From the NCBI GenBank assembly GCA_046331625.1, contig JAXLQL010000024.1, forward strand, positions 1-64,000: a stretch of DNA of 64,000 nt. The letters are read 5' to 3'. The position numbers were made by a program, and so were the translations under genes. The stretch's first letter is position 1; each line of letters begins with the position of its first letter. This DNA is from JAXLQL01 sp046331625 (GTDB lineage Bacteria; Acidobacteriota; Terriglobia; Bryobacterales; Bryobacteraceae). The notes under the pieces are model-generated. The model was not told the DNA's origin and made no database searches. It saw only the letters and a list, made by a program, of their open reading frames with translations. Below are positions 43,220 through 51,566 of this stretch, in pieces.

Positions 43220-44734
43220 CTATCTCGCGCGTTCGGGTTTGAGGGCGCGTGTTTCGGTGGCGCTTTCGTGGAAGGTGATCTTCTCGCTCGCGTTCGCGTA
43301 GGCCGCGAGGAAGCCGGGGCGTTCTTCCATACCGTATTCGTAGTCGTCGATGACGACCAGGGCGTAGGATCCGGGCGCGATGCTTTGGATCGAGAAATTT
43401 CCGGCCAGGTCTACCGCGGCATGGATCGATCGAGTTTCCGCTCCTTCCGGGACGAGGAGCACGGTGGACCCGAAGGCCGGAGCATCGCGCGCGGTTTTGA
43501 CCGTGCCACGAGGAGTGGCGGCGCCTTCGGCGAGGATGATGTCGAGGTCGCTGTCGTGGGTGAGTTCAAATGGCGTCGAAGAGACGGCTTGGGAGCCAAT
43601 GCGAGCTGATTGCAGCCAGTAGCCGGCGGGCGCGCTCACGTGAAGCGAAAACACTCCCGGTGTGAGTCGCGAAAAAGCGAATGTTCCATCTCCGGTGGCG
43701 CGAGCCGGGAGGAGGTCGCTGCCGTCATGCAGAGCCAAGATGAGCACGACCTTGCCTGGCACCACCTTCCCGTCGGGCCTTCGAACCCGGGCACGCAGTT
43801 TGACGTTCGGCCGAAGGGGTAAGAGCAGAGCGGACAGGCCGGCAGCGGGCATCTCAACATCCGTTCCCGCTGTCACGTCGCCCGCCACGCGTGCCACCAA
43901 CTCGTAGGAACCCGGAAAGACGCCAGGGAAGACAAACGTCCGGTCCTTCTCGATATTCGCTGACAGCCTCTCGTACGTGATTCCATTCCTCTGAGCAAGC
44001 CGAACCGAGCCGGGCGTGGCTTCTCCTCCAATCACCTTGCCCTTCAACTCGTAGACGCGGCCGGACTGTAGCTTCACATCGATGTCACGCAAGTTTCCCG
44101 CCGACCCCACTGTCAACCAACCAGCCCGTTCCGCTTGGGCGGTGGAAGGATGAAAGGTGGGCTGGAACCGAGTCACACTGGACTGCTCGACGACGGGATC
44201 GGCGCCCCACGTCGTGCCCCAATCCTTGGTCGCATGTATGAGGTATTCGCCGGCGCGCAACCCGATCAGGCGAAATTCGCCGCGATCATCGGTCATCGTT
44301 TGGCCTAAGCTTTCGAGGCGACCGCCTTTGCCCTTGCGGATTGCCTGAACGGTGGCGCGTTCCACAGGTTCGCCTTCAGGATCTAGCACTTTTCCGGCGA
44401 TGGTGGCGTGCGGAATCAATCGAAGGTCTACGCTCTGCCGGCTTTGTTGCGAGCCAAGCTCCGCAGCATCGTAACGCCGCGGGAGAAACCCCCGCCGCAG
44501 CACTCGCAGGTTGTACTTGCCACCAACAATCCCATCGAATCGCACCCTTCCCTGAGCATCGGAAACCGCGCGGTAGGACTTGCCCGGTTGGCCCGACAAC
44601 TCGACCACGGCCTTCGGAAGAACCTCGCCTGTCTCCGAGTTCCGAACGGTAGCGTCGAAGCTGCAGGAATCCTGCGGCGCAGCGCTCACGAGCACCGCCA
44701 GCGCGAGCACGGGAAGCACGCGACACATCTCCAT
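43220..44734 (-). CDS. exported protein with carboxypeptidase-regulatory-like repeats
   Basis: A 504-residue protein from the ATG at 44734 (a TAATG overlap with the upstream gene). The signal peptide is MEMCRVLPVLALAVLVSAA. At least four beta-sandwich units of the CarboxypepD_reg/Cna_B type follow, each with a pattern like GEVLPKAVVELSG...DAQGRVRFDGIVGGKYNL, GEPVERATVQAI...DDRGEFRLIGLRAGEYLI, and GNFSIQSIAPGSYALVV. No enzyme domain is present. It could be a surface or adhesion protein. Such genes are frequent in Solibacteres. Confidence 0.85.
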   Translation of the reverse strand: MEMCRVLPVLALAVLVSAAPQDSCSFDATVRNSETGEVLPKAVVELSGQPGKSYRAVSDAQGRVRFDGIVGGKYNLRVLRRGFLPRRYDAAELGSQQSRQSVDLRLIPHATIAGKVLDPEGEPVERATVQAIRKGKGGRLESLGQTMTDDRGEFRLIGLRAGEYLIHATKDWGTTWGADPVVEQSSVTRFQPTFHPSTAQAERAGWLTVGSAGNLRDIDVKLQSGRVYELKGKVIGGEATPGSVRLAQRNGITYERLSANIEKDRTFVFPGVFPGSYELVARVAGDVTAGTDVEMPAAGLSALLLPLRPNVKLRARVRRPDGKVVPGKVVLILALHDGSDLLPARATGDGTFAFSRLTPGVFSLHVSAPAGYWLQSARIGSQAVSSTPFELTHDSDLDIILAEGAATPRGTVKTARDAPAFGSTVLLVPEGAETRSIHAAVDLAGNFSIQSIAPGSYALVVIDDYEYGMEERPGFLAAYANASEKITFHESATETRALKPERAR

Positions 44735-45462
44735 TAGCGTGCCCTCGCCACGAGCCGCAGCCGCTCCGAGCCAAGCGCAAAATGGTTGCCCATCGCATCG
44801 GCGAGCTTCATATCGCCGAAGCCGGCGGCATCGAGCATCCGGCACACATCGGAACTCGAGTAGATTCGATAGGACGCATGCCGAACCTCACGTTCACCGG
44901 CGCGTTCGATCCGATACTCCACGGCCATGCGCCCCGTGCGCGGATCGTAGCTTCGCAACAACTCCACCTGCATCTCCCCAACTTTACCCGACATGCGCGG
45001 CTGAAAGCGCGGGAACAGCACCTCGGCGAGCATCTTCATCTCGAGCGCGAATCGCGCTCCGGGCTCGAGAACTTGCCGCACCGCACGCAAGAATGCGCCG
45101 TTGCCGGCTTCATCCATATAGCCGAAGCTATCGCCGAGGCAGCAAACGGCATCGAACTTTCCCGCGATCTCGCGCATGTCGCCTTGCACCCACTCGACCG
45201 CGAGCCCTTCATCCGCCGCGCGCGCGGAAGCCGTGGCGAGCAGGTTGGCGGAAATGTCCACACCGCGCACCCGATATCCACGCCGCCCCAATTCGAGCGC
45301 TACCCTGCCCTCGCCGCAAGGAACGTCGAGGATCGAAGCCCCCGGGGCAACGCCGCACCCCTCGATGACGAAAGCCGCGGCCGACGCCGTTTCCTCGGGC
45401 GGCAGGATCGACCGCCACAGGTCGGCGAGCATTCCGGAGAAGTGATCGCGCCACCAATCCAT
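44734..45462 (-). CDS. class I SAM-dependent methyltransferase
   Basis: A 242-residue enzyme. Motif I is SILDVPCGEGRVALELGRRG, followed by VRGVDISANLL, WVQGDMREIAGKFDAVCCLGDSFGYMD and a C-terminal YRIYSSSDVCRMLDAAGFGDMKL, typical of Methyltransf_11/25 proteins. The substrate is unknown. Its stop overlaps the next gene by one base. Confidence 0.9.
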   Translation of the reverse strand: MDWWRDHFSGMLADLWRSILPPEETASAAAFVIEGCGVAPGASILDVPCGEGRVALELGRRGYRVRGVDISANLLATASARAADEGLAVEWVQGDMREIAGKFDAVCCLGDSFGYMDEAGNGAFLRAVRQVLEPGARFALEMKMLAEVLFPRFQPRMSGKVGEMQVELLRSYDPRTGRMAVEYRIERAGEREVRHASYRIYSSSDVCRMLDAAGFGDMKLADAMGNHFALGSERLRLVARAR

Positions 45463-45517
45463 TCCGATGCACCTATCATTCGCATTTTAACCGGCTGGGG
45501 GGTGCTATCGTGCCTGC

Positions 45518-46312
45518 ATGGGATGGTTGCTGCGCTACCCCGTTTGGCTGGCCGGCATGTCGCTCTTGTTCGTCGTGGCCGAGCGCATCTGGCCGCGCCG
45601 CCCGGCTCAGCGCTTGCTCCGCCGCGGGATTTGGAACGACCTCTTCTACCTGGTGTTCAACGCCGAGTATCTCGGCATGGCGATCGGGATCTCCTCGGCT
45701 TGGTTGCTCGCGAAATTCGACTTGGGCCTGGCGCGGTGGCAGATCATGCGTGGCGCTCCGCTGTGGACGCAGATCGCCGTGTGGTTCTTCGTGCTCGACT
45801 TTTTGCAGTGGCTGATCCACAACCTGCTGCACCGCGTGCCCGCCCTGTGGGAGTTTCACAAGGTGCATCACTCGATCGTCGAGCTCGACTGGATCGGCGA
45901 CTGGCGCATCCACTGGGGCGAGATCGTGGTCTATCGCACGCTGCTCTACGTTCCGGCGGCGATCTCTGGGATCAGCGGCGAGGCGATGTTCTGGGTCGGC
46001 GTGGTGAATACGTTCGGAGGGCATCTGGCGCATGCCAATCTGAACTGGAACGCCGGATGGTGGAAGTACGTGGTGAATACGCCGGAGATGCACGCCTGGC
46101 ACCACAACCACCCCGAATGCGGTCCGGTGAACCGCAACTTCGGATTGACACTGGCGGTGTGGGACTGGATCTTCGGAACCGCCTGGCTGCCGGACCACGA
46201 TCCGGCCCGGCTGGGATTCGAGGGGATCGAGCGCTATCCCTCGTCGGTGCCTGGGCAGTGGCTCGCACCCTTCGCGGGCCTGCTGAGAAAAGAGAAAACC
46301 CCCGGAGGCTGA
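45518..46312 (+). CDS. sterol desaturase / fatty-acid hydroxylase family membrane protein
   Basis: A 264-residue integral membrane di-iron enzyme. About four membrane helices are interleaved with three histidine boxes: HNLLHR, HKVHHS and HAWHHNH, plus an isolated HWGE and GGHLAHANL. These hold two irons and oxidise a lipid with O2. The 3' end runs into the terminator of the minus-strand small transcript. Confidence 0.92.
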   Translation: MGWLLRYPVWLAGMSLLFVVAERIWPRRPAQRLLRRGIWNDLFYLVFNAEYLGMAIGISSAWLLAKFDLGLARWQIMRGAPLWTQIAVWFFVLDFLQWLIHNLLHRVPALWEFHKVHHSIVELDWIGDWRIHWGEIVVYRTLLYVPAAISGISGEAMFWVGVVNTFGGHLAHANLNWNAGWWKYVVNTPEMHAWHHNHPECGPVNRNFGLTLAVWDWIFGTAWLPDHDPARLGFEGIERYPSSVPGQWLAPFAGLLRKEKTPGG

Positions 46313-46326
46313 CAGCCTCACGGGGG
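46285..46326 (-). terminator. intrinsic terminator of the minus-strand small transcript
   Basis: On the minus strand CCCCCG, a T bulge, GAGGCT, loop GTC, AGCCTC and CGGGGG form a 12-pair hairpin that is followed by TTTTCTCTTTT. The U-tract exists only in the minus direction. The hairpin overlaps the last codons of the convergent gene. Confidence 0.85.
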
Positions 46327-46518
46327 CTTCCGATCCTTACGAGGTCACAACAAGAGTTGACCGGTCCACAAGAACAGCGGTCACTTCACTGAAGTAGCAA
46401 CCTTGAACGTTAGGAGATCCGACTCAGCAGTCGGCCACCTCCTGCGTGGGTCTCATCTCGGATCTGTTAGTACTGCCTGATTCCATATTTCCTTGGACCA
46501 CCTCCTTTCTCAGTGATT
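46296..46518 (-). ncRNA. ~220-nt small transcript with strong promoter and terminator
   Basis: Expected start about 46518 (seven bases after the -10) and end at the terminator. The RNA can form the 8-pair stem AGATCCGA/TCGGATCT (around 46469-46462 and 46424-46417) or, as an alternative, the hairpin CCGACT-GCTG-AGTCGG; the two share bases and exclude each other. Further 3' there is ACTTC-AGT-GAAGT. It also carries a small ORF (46486 to 46337). It may be a regulatory RNA, a small mRNA, or both. I could not match it to a known RNA family without a search. Confidence 0.6.
46337..46486 (-). CDS. small ORF, 20 codons to UGA or 49 with UGA read through
   Basis: An ATG with AAGGAGG 14 bases upstream and AAGGA four bases upstream starts MESGSTNRSEMRPTQEVADC, then UGA (46426-46424). 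The frame stays open for 28 more codons (VGSPNVQGCYFSEVTA... ending VVTS) up to a TAA just before the terminator. A cysteine precedes the UGA, as in some Cys-Sec redox pairs. Whether the UGA is read is unknown. Confidence 0.4.
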
Positions 46519-46524
46519 ACCCTC

Positions 46525-46553
46525 ATGTTGCGACAGGAGCCGGATTTTGTCAA
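46525..46553 (-). promoter_or_regulatory. sigma-70 promoter of the small transcript
   Basis: On the minus strand a perfect -35 TTGACA (46553-46548), a 17-base spacer and a -10 CAACAT (46530-46525). No other gene on this strand begins here, so it drives the small transcript. Confidence 0.65.
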
Positions 46554-46692
46554 CAGAAAAAAGGAGTCTCCGCTCGGGGAAAAGGAATGGCGCGGTACTG
46601 GCTTGCGCAGAGGTTGCGACGCGAGGGGTTGCACGGTCTTGACCCAGCGGATGGTGGGACTCGGCATAGTCCCCGGCCCTGACGCGCCAATC

Positions 46693-46731
46693 GGCAGCGG
46701 GACTCAAGTCCCGCGCTGGCTAAAGCCCGCC
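46693..46731 (+). repeat. double-palindrome intergenic repeat, copy D
   Basis: GCGGGACTCAAGTCCCGC followed by a diverged second hairpin (GCTGGCTAAAGCCCGC). A broken half-copy (TTCAAGTCCCGCGCTAGG) lies 40 bases on, at 46765-46789, overlapping the end of the hydrolase gene. Confidence 0.82.
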
Positions 46732-46784
46732 CTACACGGCAAGGCCACTGCCATTGTCGGAATCGGCATGTTTCAAGTCCCGCG

Positions 46785-47828
46785 CTAGGAGTGGCGGCGC
46801 AGGAAGCGGGACATGGTCAAGCCGTCCATCCAGTTGTACGGGAATTTGGCGTTGGTGTAGTGGCCGCACGGTAGCCGGAAAACCTGGTGCGGGATCTGGT
46901 TGGCGCGAAAGCCCTCGATGGCCTGGCGCGAGTACTCGGGGCGAAAGGTGGTGTCGTAGGCGCCCCAGACGAGCAGGTGATTCGAACCGCGACCAGCTAG
47001 GCGATTCAGGTACGCGGCGGGGCTGATCACGTTCCAGTACCGGACCAGGTCCTGTTGCGTGACGTTGCCCTCGAGCGTCTCGCGAACGTGGCGGCAAGAG
47101 ACGCCGGTCCAGACCACGTCAGAGAAGTTCAACGAGACGTGGTTGAAGACACCGGTCTTGATGCGATGGTCGTGGGCCATGGTGAGCAGCGCCACGCAGG
47201 ATCCGAGACTGGTGCCGAGAATTCCCAGCCGATGGTAGCCCTGCGCGGAGAGCCAGTCGAGACAGCACCGCGCATCCAGCACCGATTGCCGGGTGGCGTG
47301 GATCGTGAGCCCCAGATTGCTCGAAACGTGGAGATCGGCGCGGCGGGATCCGGCGGGCTTGCGGCGATGATGATAAGCCTTGCTCAGGCGGAGCGCGCTG
47401 AGTCCGAACCGGTTGAGCAGGCGGCACAGCGAGATGTGGCTGCGCTCGTCGGAGTTCCACTGCGGAATGACCAGGACGGCGCGTCCATCGTGATTGCGCG
47501 CGGGCAGGTACTCGGCGTAGACGCGATTGTTCTCGGGAAATGGCGTTTCCACCGGACTCGCGAACTCGAGCGTCTGTCCCTCGGCGTGTTGCGTGAGCGA
47601 GAAGTCACGAGGCGTCGCGTGAGAGAAGAATTCGCCGGAACGCAGGCTGTTGGCACGAGAGAACTCGGCAAGGGCAGCGGCGCTGTGTCCGTTGGCCGGT
47701 TCGAGGCCGAGCCAGTCGAGCCCCCACTCGAACGGGCGCGGTTCGCGGTTCGGATCGAGGTTCGCCAGCCGTTCTTCCCAGCGAGAGATCCAACGGGAGT
47801 AGAGGCGAGGGCGCAGAGAGCCAACCAT
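46785..47828 (-). CDS. alpha/beta-hydrolase (ABHD18-like)
   Basis: A 347-residue protein from the ATG at 47828 (a TTG at 47852 would add eight residues). It has VLVIPQWNSDERSHISLCRLLNRFG, the nucleophile elbow GTSLGSC, a likely acid in VWGAYDTTFRP and a late histidine in RLPCGHYTNAKF. No signal peptide is visible. The fold is sure, the substrate not. A hairpin and a small ORF lie in its leader. Confidence 0.82.
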   Translation of the reverse strand: MVGSLRPRLYSRWISRWEERLANLDPNREPRPFEWGLDWLGLEPANGHSAAALAEFSRANSLRSGEFFSHATPRDFSLTQHAEGQTLEFASPVETPFPENNRVYAEYLPARNHDGRAVLVIPQWNSDERSHISLCRLLNRFGLSALRLSKAYHHRRKPAGSRRADLHVSSNLGLTIHATRQSVLDARCCLDWLSAQGYHRLGILGTSLGSCVALLTMAHDHRIKTGVFNHVSLNFSDVVWTGVSCRHVRETLEGNVTQQDLVRYWNVISPAAYLNRLAGRGSNHLLVWGAYDTTFRPEYSRQAIEGFRANQIPHQVFRLPCGHYTNAKFPYNWMDGLTMSRFLRRHS

Positions 47829-48337
47829 GGCCTGGAAACGCCAGTGTAGCAATGGAGGGGGACGAACAAGCGAGGGCCCCGGTTTGATCCGGGACCCTCA
47901 CAGGAGGCAACTCACACCAAAACGAGCTTGGCATCGGTAGTGCAACTGCAGCGCCAAAGGCAACCCGTGGCGAACCAACGACTTTACACGTGCAAAATAT
48001 CGGGAATGGAATGTAGGCATGGAAACGGTCCTGATTTCGGAAGCCTGCGCTCGCAGCCCGTGGCGAAAGTCGCGTGGGCCGCGTTGCGAGCGCCCCTGTC
48101 GAGGGATGTCGCCAGATGGGAGGCGTGGCCAGGGACGCCATTTCGAAGGAGCCAGAACGAAGCAGATGGCCCCTTGCCGGTGCAACCCTTTGGGCGGCAG
48201 GGGTTTGTGCCCACATGCCGAATTGCTCACCGCTCCAGATGGACCGGCATCCGTTCCCAACCGCACCTCGACTTCGGGCCCAGATCGCGCACCGCGCGGC
48301 CAGCGGAATCCTCGTCAAGGGCTGCTAGAATACCGGG
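47829..48337. other. 509-base gap with a minus-strand leader hairpin
   Basis: No convincing long gene, although frames are open on both strands. On the minus strand a hairpin GAGGG-T-CCCGG-loop-CCGGG-G-CCCTC (47872-47899) follows a 40-codon ORF (48020 to 47898, MPTFHSRYFARVKSLVRHGL...). The T-run after the hairpin is weak. This could be an attenuator of the hydrolase gene or a small gene. Confidence 0.4.
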
Positions 48338-49561
48338 GTGGGCGCGACTGTGTCCTCCCCCCAGGTGCCCCTCGCCTCGCCACCACCGGCCCTGCATGCG
48401 CCGTCTGCGCGCAACTCGCTATCGGTGTTTTTCCTCTCCGGGATGCTGATGAGTTTCCTCGGGGCGATTTTGCCGGCGTGGGGCTATCACTTGCGAGACG
48501 ACTTCCGCGAGGTGGGCCATTACTTTCTCGCGCTAGCGGCGGGATTGCTGCTGTCGATCCCGTTGGGAAGAGCGCTCATGCGCCGGCGCGGCGTCAGGAT
48601 CACGGTGATGAGCGGATGCTTCGCCGCCGCGGCCGCGTTCATTAGCCTGGCGTTGGCGGGTCCACCTGTGGATTGGTGGTGGCGTGCCGCGGGAGTCGCG
48701 TTCCTGGGCATCTGCGCGGGTACGCTCAACAATGCCGCGTTTCAATCGATCTCGACTGCCTACGACATGGATCCGGCGTCGACGGTGAATCTGGCCGGGG
48801 TGTTGTTCGGAATCGGATGCCTGCTGATGGCACTGCTGGTTTCGAGCACCTTCTACGTCTACACGGTGGGCAGCATGCTGCTGTTGGTCGCCGCGATTCC
48901 CGGATTCGCCGGAGGCCTGTATCGCAAGGCCACGTTCGGGCAACCGGTAGTGCATGCCGAGCGCCCGGTGCGGGAGATTTGGGCCGAGGTGCGAAGTCCG
49001 GGAGCGGTGCTGTTCACGCTGCTGCTGTTCTTTCAGTTGGGAAACGAGTGGTCGATTGCTGGATGGCTTACGATCTATCTGGTGCAGACGGTGGGCGTGA
49101 GTCCAGACCGCGCGATCCTGATGCTGTCGGCATACTGGCTGGCGCTGCTGGTGGGGCGCGGAGCGGCGCAGGCGCTGATCCCGCGAGTGGGCCACGGCAA
49201 GTTGCTCACCGGGAGTTCGCTGGCGGCGCTGTTCGGGTGCCTGATTCTCGCCGGGACCAACAACCTTTTCGGCGCGTGGACCGGACTGCTGCTGATCGGT
49301 GGTGGGTTCGCGATGATTTATCCGCTCGTTGTGGAGCGCATCGGCCACCGGTTCCCCGACTATCATCCGGGCTTCTTCAATGGGCTGCTCTCATTGGGGA
49401 TCGGAGGCGGGTTGCTGGCGCCTTGGCTGCTCGGATACCTGGCGAACTTGTGGGGAATTCGGACAGTGATGCTGATTCCGGCGATTGGCACGGTGATCGT
49501 GTTCGTTCTGATTGTCCTGATTTGGGTGGAGGCGCGGCTGGTGGGCTCGCGGCCGGCATAG
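48338..49561 (+). CDS. MFS transporter
   Basis: A 407-residue membrane protein from a GTG at 48338 with 12 helices. The loop 2-3 motif is visible as GLLLSIPLGRALMRRRGVRITV, and the loop 8-9 region as ALLVGRGAAQALIPRVGHGKLL. It is in the range of FucP/sugar-type or drug-type MFS proteins; the substrate is unknown. The next gene begins at the base after its stop, so co-transcription is near certain. Confidence 0.9.
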   Translation: MGATVSSPQVPLASPPPALHAPSARNSLSVFFLSGMLMSFLGAILPAWGYHLRDDFREVGHYFLALAAGLLLSIPLGRALMRRRGVRITVMSGCFAAAAAFISLALAGPPVDWWWRAAGVAFLGICAGTLNNAAFQSISTAYDMDPASTVNLAGVLFGIGCLLMALLVSSTFYVYTVGSMLLLVAAIPGFAGGLYRKATFGQPVVHAERPVREIWAEVRSPGAVLFTLLLFFQLGNEWSIAGWLTIYLVQTVGVSPDRAILMLSAYWLALLVGRGAAQALIPRVGHGKLLTGSSLAALFGCLILAGTNNLFGAWTGLLLIGGGFAMIYPLVVERIGHRFPDYHPGFFNGLLSLGIGGGLLAPWLLGYLANLWGIRTVMLIPAIGTVIVFVLIVLIWVEARLVGSRPA

Positions 49562-50392
49562 ATGGCGCTTGTCATTTGGAGCGCGCTCCTCACGGCGGCG
49601 ATGCAGCAGAATCCATCGCCCATGGTGGAGCACACGCGCGTGCACGGGCGGCTGAAGCAGTTTGAACCGGCAGGACAGCGGTTCGAACTCGACGTGGGGA
49701 CGCTGTGGATTCCGAAGGCCCGCAGACCTGGGCGTGTGACTCCGCTCACCATTCACTTTCACGGCACGCCTTGGATCGCCGAACAAGCCGGCGCATCGCT
49801 CAACGTCGCCGTGCTTGCGGTGAATATCGGCGTAGGCTCGGCCGTGTACGCGGAGCCGTTCCGAGATCCGGAGGCGTTTCGCAAGCTGCTCGGCCAGGCG
49901 GAAGAAGTGTCGCGGCGGCACTTTCCGGTGGTGACGCTGTCGAGTTGGAGCGCGGGCTACGGTGCGATCCGGCAGATTCTGCGCAACCCCGAGAATTGGG
50001 CGCGCATCGATCGCGTGGTGACGCTCGACTCGATTCACGCAGGCTATCCGGGCGGAAAGCCGGGGCCTGAGGATTCCGAGATCGCACCCAACGATATGGA
50101 GCCGTTCGAGATGCTGGCTCGCGAGGCCGTGCGGGGGCGCAAGCGATTCTTAATTACGCACACAGAGGTGTTTCCCGGGACGTTCGCGAGCACCACCGAG
50201 ACCGCGGACTACCTGATCGCAAAGATGGGGTTGAAGAGGAAGCCGGTGCTCAAGTGGGGTCCGGTGGGTACGCAGCAACTGAGCGAAACGCGGAAGGGCC
50301 GGTTCGCGGTTTTGGGCTTTGCAGGCAACACGGCGCCGGATCACTTGGACCAGATTCACGGTCTGGCCACCTTCTGGAGGATGATCCGTTGA
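49562..50392 (+). CDS. exported alpha/beta-hydrolase-like protein
   Basis: A 276-residue protein; the ATG directly follows the MFS stop. A short N-terminal hydrophobic segment (MALVIWSALLTAAM) may be a signal. The oxyanion-type stretch TIHFHGTPW, the nucleophile elbow SSWSAGYG and a late histidine in TAPDHLDQIHG fit the hydrolase fold. The substrate might be that of the transporter (inference). Confidence 0.75.
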   Translation: MALVIWSALLTAAMQQNPSPMVEHTRVHGRLKQFEPAGQRFELDVGTLWIPKARRPGRVTPLTIHFHGTPWIAEQAGASLNVAVLAVNIGVGSAVYAEPFRDPEAFRKLLGQAEEVSRRHFPVVTLSSWSAGYGAIRQILRNPENWARIDRVVTLDSIHAGYPGGKPGPEDSEIAPNDMEPFEMLAREAVRGRKRFLITHTEVFPGTFASTTETADYLIAKMGLKRKPVLKWGPVGTQQLSETRKGRFAVLGFAGNTAPDHLDQIHGLATFWRMIR

Positions 50393-50404
50393 GGCGCGCG
50401 GCGA

Positions 50405-50443
50405 GGAAAAACAGGGCCTACCGCCTGGTAGGGGCAAGCCCTG
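50405..50443 (-). terminator. intrinsic terminator on the minus strand
   Basis: CAGGGC, TTGCC, CTACC, loop AGGC, GGTAG and GCCCTG form a two-tier hairpin followed by TTTTT on the minus strand. Both neighbouring genes are on the plus strand, so it must end a minus-strand transcript that starts in the gap. Confidence 0.72.
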
Positions 50444-50513
50444 CTCGTGCTGGATATGGTCCAGTAAAGGACCGTGCTCGTGAATAGTGAGCTTCGTGAG
50501 GAATTCGTTTCAT
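50418..50513 (-). CDS. 31-codon small ORF ending inside the terminator
   Basis: ATG at 50513, stop TAG at 50420-50418 inside the hairpin. The peptide begins MKRIPHEAHYSRARSFTG, is basic, and has no known motif. The ribosome site (GAAAAG) is weak, and no good promoter was found upstream. It could equally be an untranslated small RNA. Confidence 0.35.
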   Translation of the reverse strand: MKRIPHEAHYSRARSFTGPYPARAGLAPTRR

Positions 50514-50576
50514 CTTTTCGTGAGAAAAAGTGCCTGATGCTGGCAATTGACGATTGGCGGGTGGAATATTAACCAG

Positions 50577-51566
50577 ATGATAGATTCTGGGCGATCCGCG
50601 GAAGACGTGCGCGTGGCCGTGGCGCAGTTTGAAACGCGCGATGGCGACAAGGCTTACAATCTCTCGGCAATCGAGCGGCTGGCGGCGGGCGCGGCGGCGG
50701 CCGGAGCGCAGTTGGTCAACTTTCACGAGTTGTGCGTCACAGCGTACACCTGGCTCGAAACGTTGACGCGCGCGCAGACGGCCGCGCTCGCCGAACCGGT
50801 ACCAGGCGGCCCGAGCACGCAGCGGCTGGAAGCGATCGCGCGCAGTCGAGGAATTTGGATCGCGGCCGGAATCGTGGAACGCGACGGCGAGCGCATGTAC
50901 AACTGCCACGCCGTAGTGTCACCCGGGGGCTTCGTAGCCAAGCATCGCAAGATCCACGAGTTCATCAGTCCTCATCTCGATTGCGGAGATCGCTACACGA
51001 CGTTCGATGCATTCGGGTGGCGCTTCGGCATGCTCACCTGTTACGACAACAATTTGCCCGAGAACGGACGAATGACCGCGATGCTCGGGGCCGACGCGAT
51101 CCTGGCGCCGCATGTGACCGGATGCCTGCCTTCGCCCGCGCCGGGCCGCGGCGTGGTTACGCCCGACGTTTGGCATGGGCGCCACCGCGATCCGGTGCGG
51201 TGCCGCATGGAGTTCGATGGTCCCAAAGGGCGCGGGTGGATCATGAAGTGGCTTCCCGCGCGTGCCTGGGAGAACGGCCTGTATGTGCTCTACGCGAACG
51301 TGCTCGGCGAAGAAGGCGGCACCATCAAACCGGGTGGATCGATGATCCTCGATCCTTATGGCGAGGTGGTGACCGAGTGCCGTTCGCTCGAAGACGAAGT
51401 GGTGGTGGCAACGCTGGTGCGCGCAAACCGGCGGCTCGCGTCAGGCGAAAGCTACATTCGCGCGCGACGGCCCGATCTCTACGCGAAAATGGTGGAGCCG
51501 AATCCGCACCTGAGTGCGGACAAGCGGCCCGAAGTGTACTGGCAGAAGATCCGGGAGAAGAAATGA
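50577..51566 (+). CDS. nitrilase-family carbon-nitrogen hydrolase
   Basis: A 329-residue enzyme from the ATG at 50577 (a TTG at 50547 is possible). The Glu-Lys-Cys triad is readable: Glu in VNFHELCVTAY, Lys in FVAKHRKIHEF, and Cys in FGMLTCYDNNLPE. It would hydrolyse an amide or nitrile, possibly an N-carbamoyl compound. The stop overlaps the ATG of the quinoprotein gene. Confidence 0.92.
   Translation: MIDSGRSAEDVRVAVAQFETRDGDKAYNLSAIERLAAGAAAAGAQLVNFHELCVTAYTWLETLTRAQTAALAEPVPGGPSTQRLEAIARSRGIWIAAGIVERDGERMYNCHAVVSPGGFVAKHRKIHEFISPHLDCGDRYTTFDAFGWRFGMLTCYDNNLPENGRMTAMLGADAILAPHVTGCLPSPAPGRGVVTPDVWHGRHRDPVRCRMEFDGPKGRGWIMKWLPARAWENGLYVLYANVLGEEGGTIKPGGSMILDPYGEVVTECRSLEDEVVVATLVRANRRLASGESYIRARRPDLYAKMVEPNPHLSADKRPEVYWQKIREKK

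Noticed and set aside
47898..48266. 122-codon minus-strand frame upstream of the hydrolase
   Set aside because: Only its last 40 codons have a possible start and position; the rest looks like a shadow.
50732..51562. N-terminal extension of the quinoprotein
   Set aside because: It overlaps the nitrilase in another frame with arginine-rich shadow composition; the ATG at 51563 gives a signal peptide.
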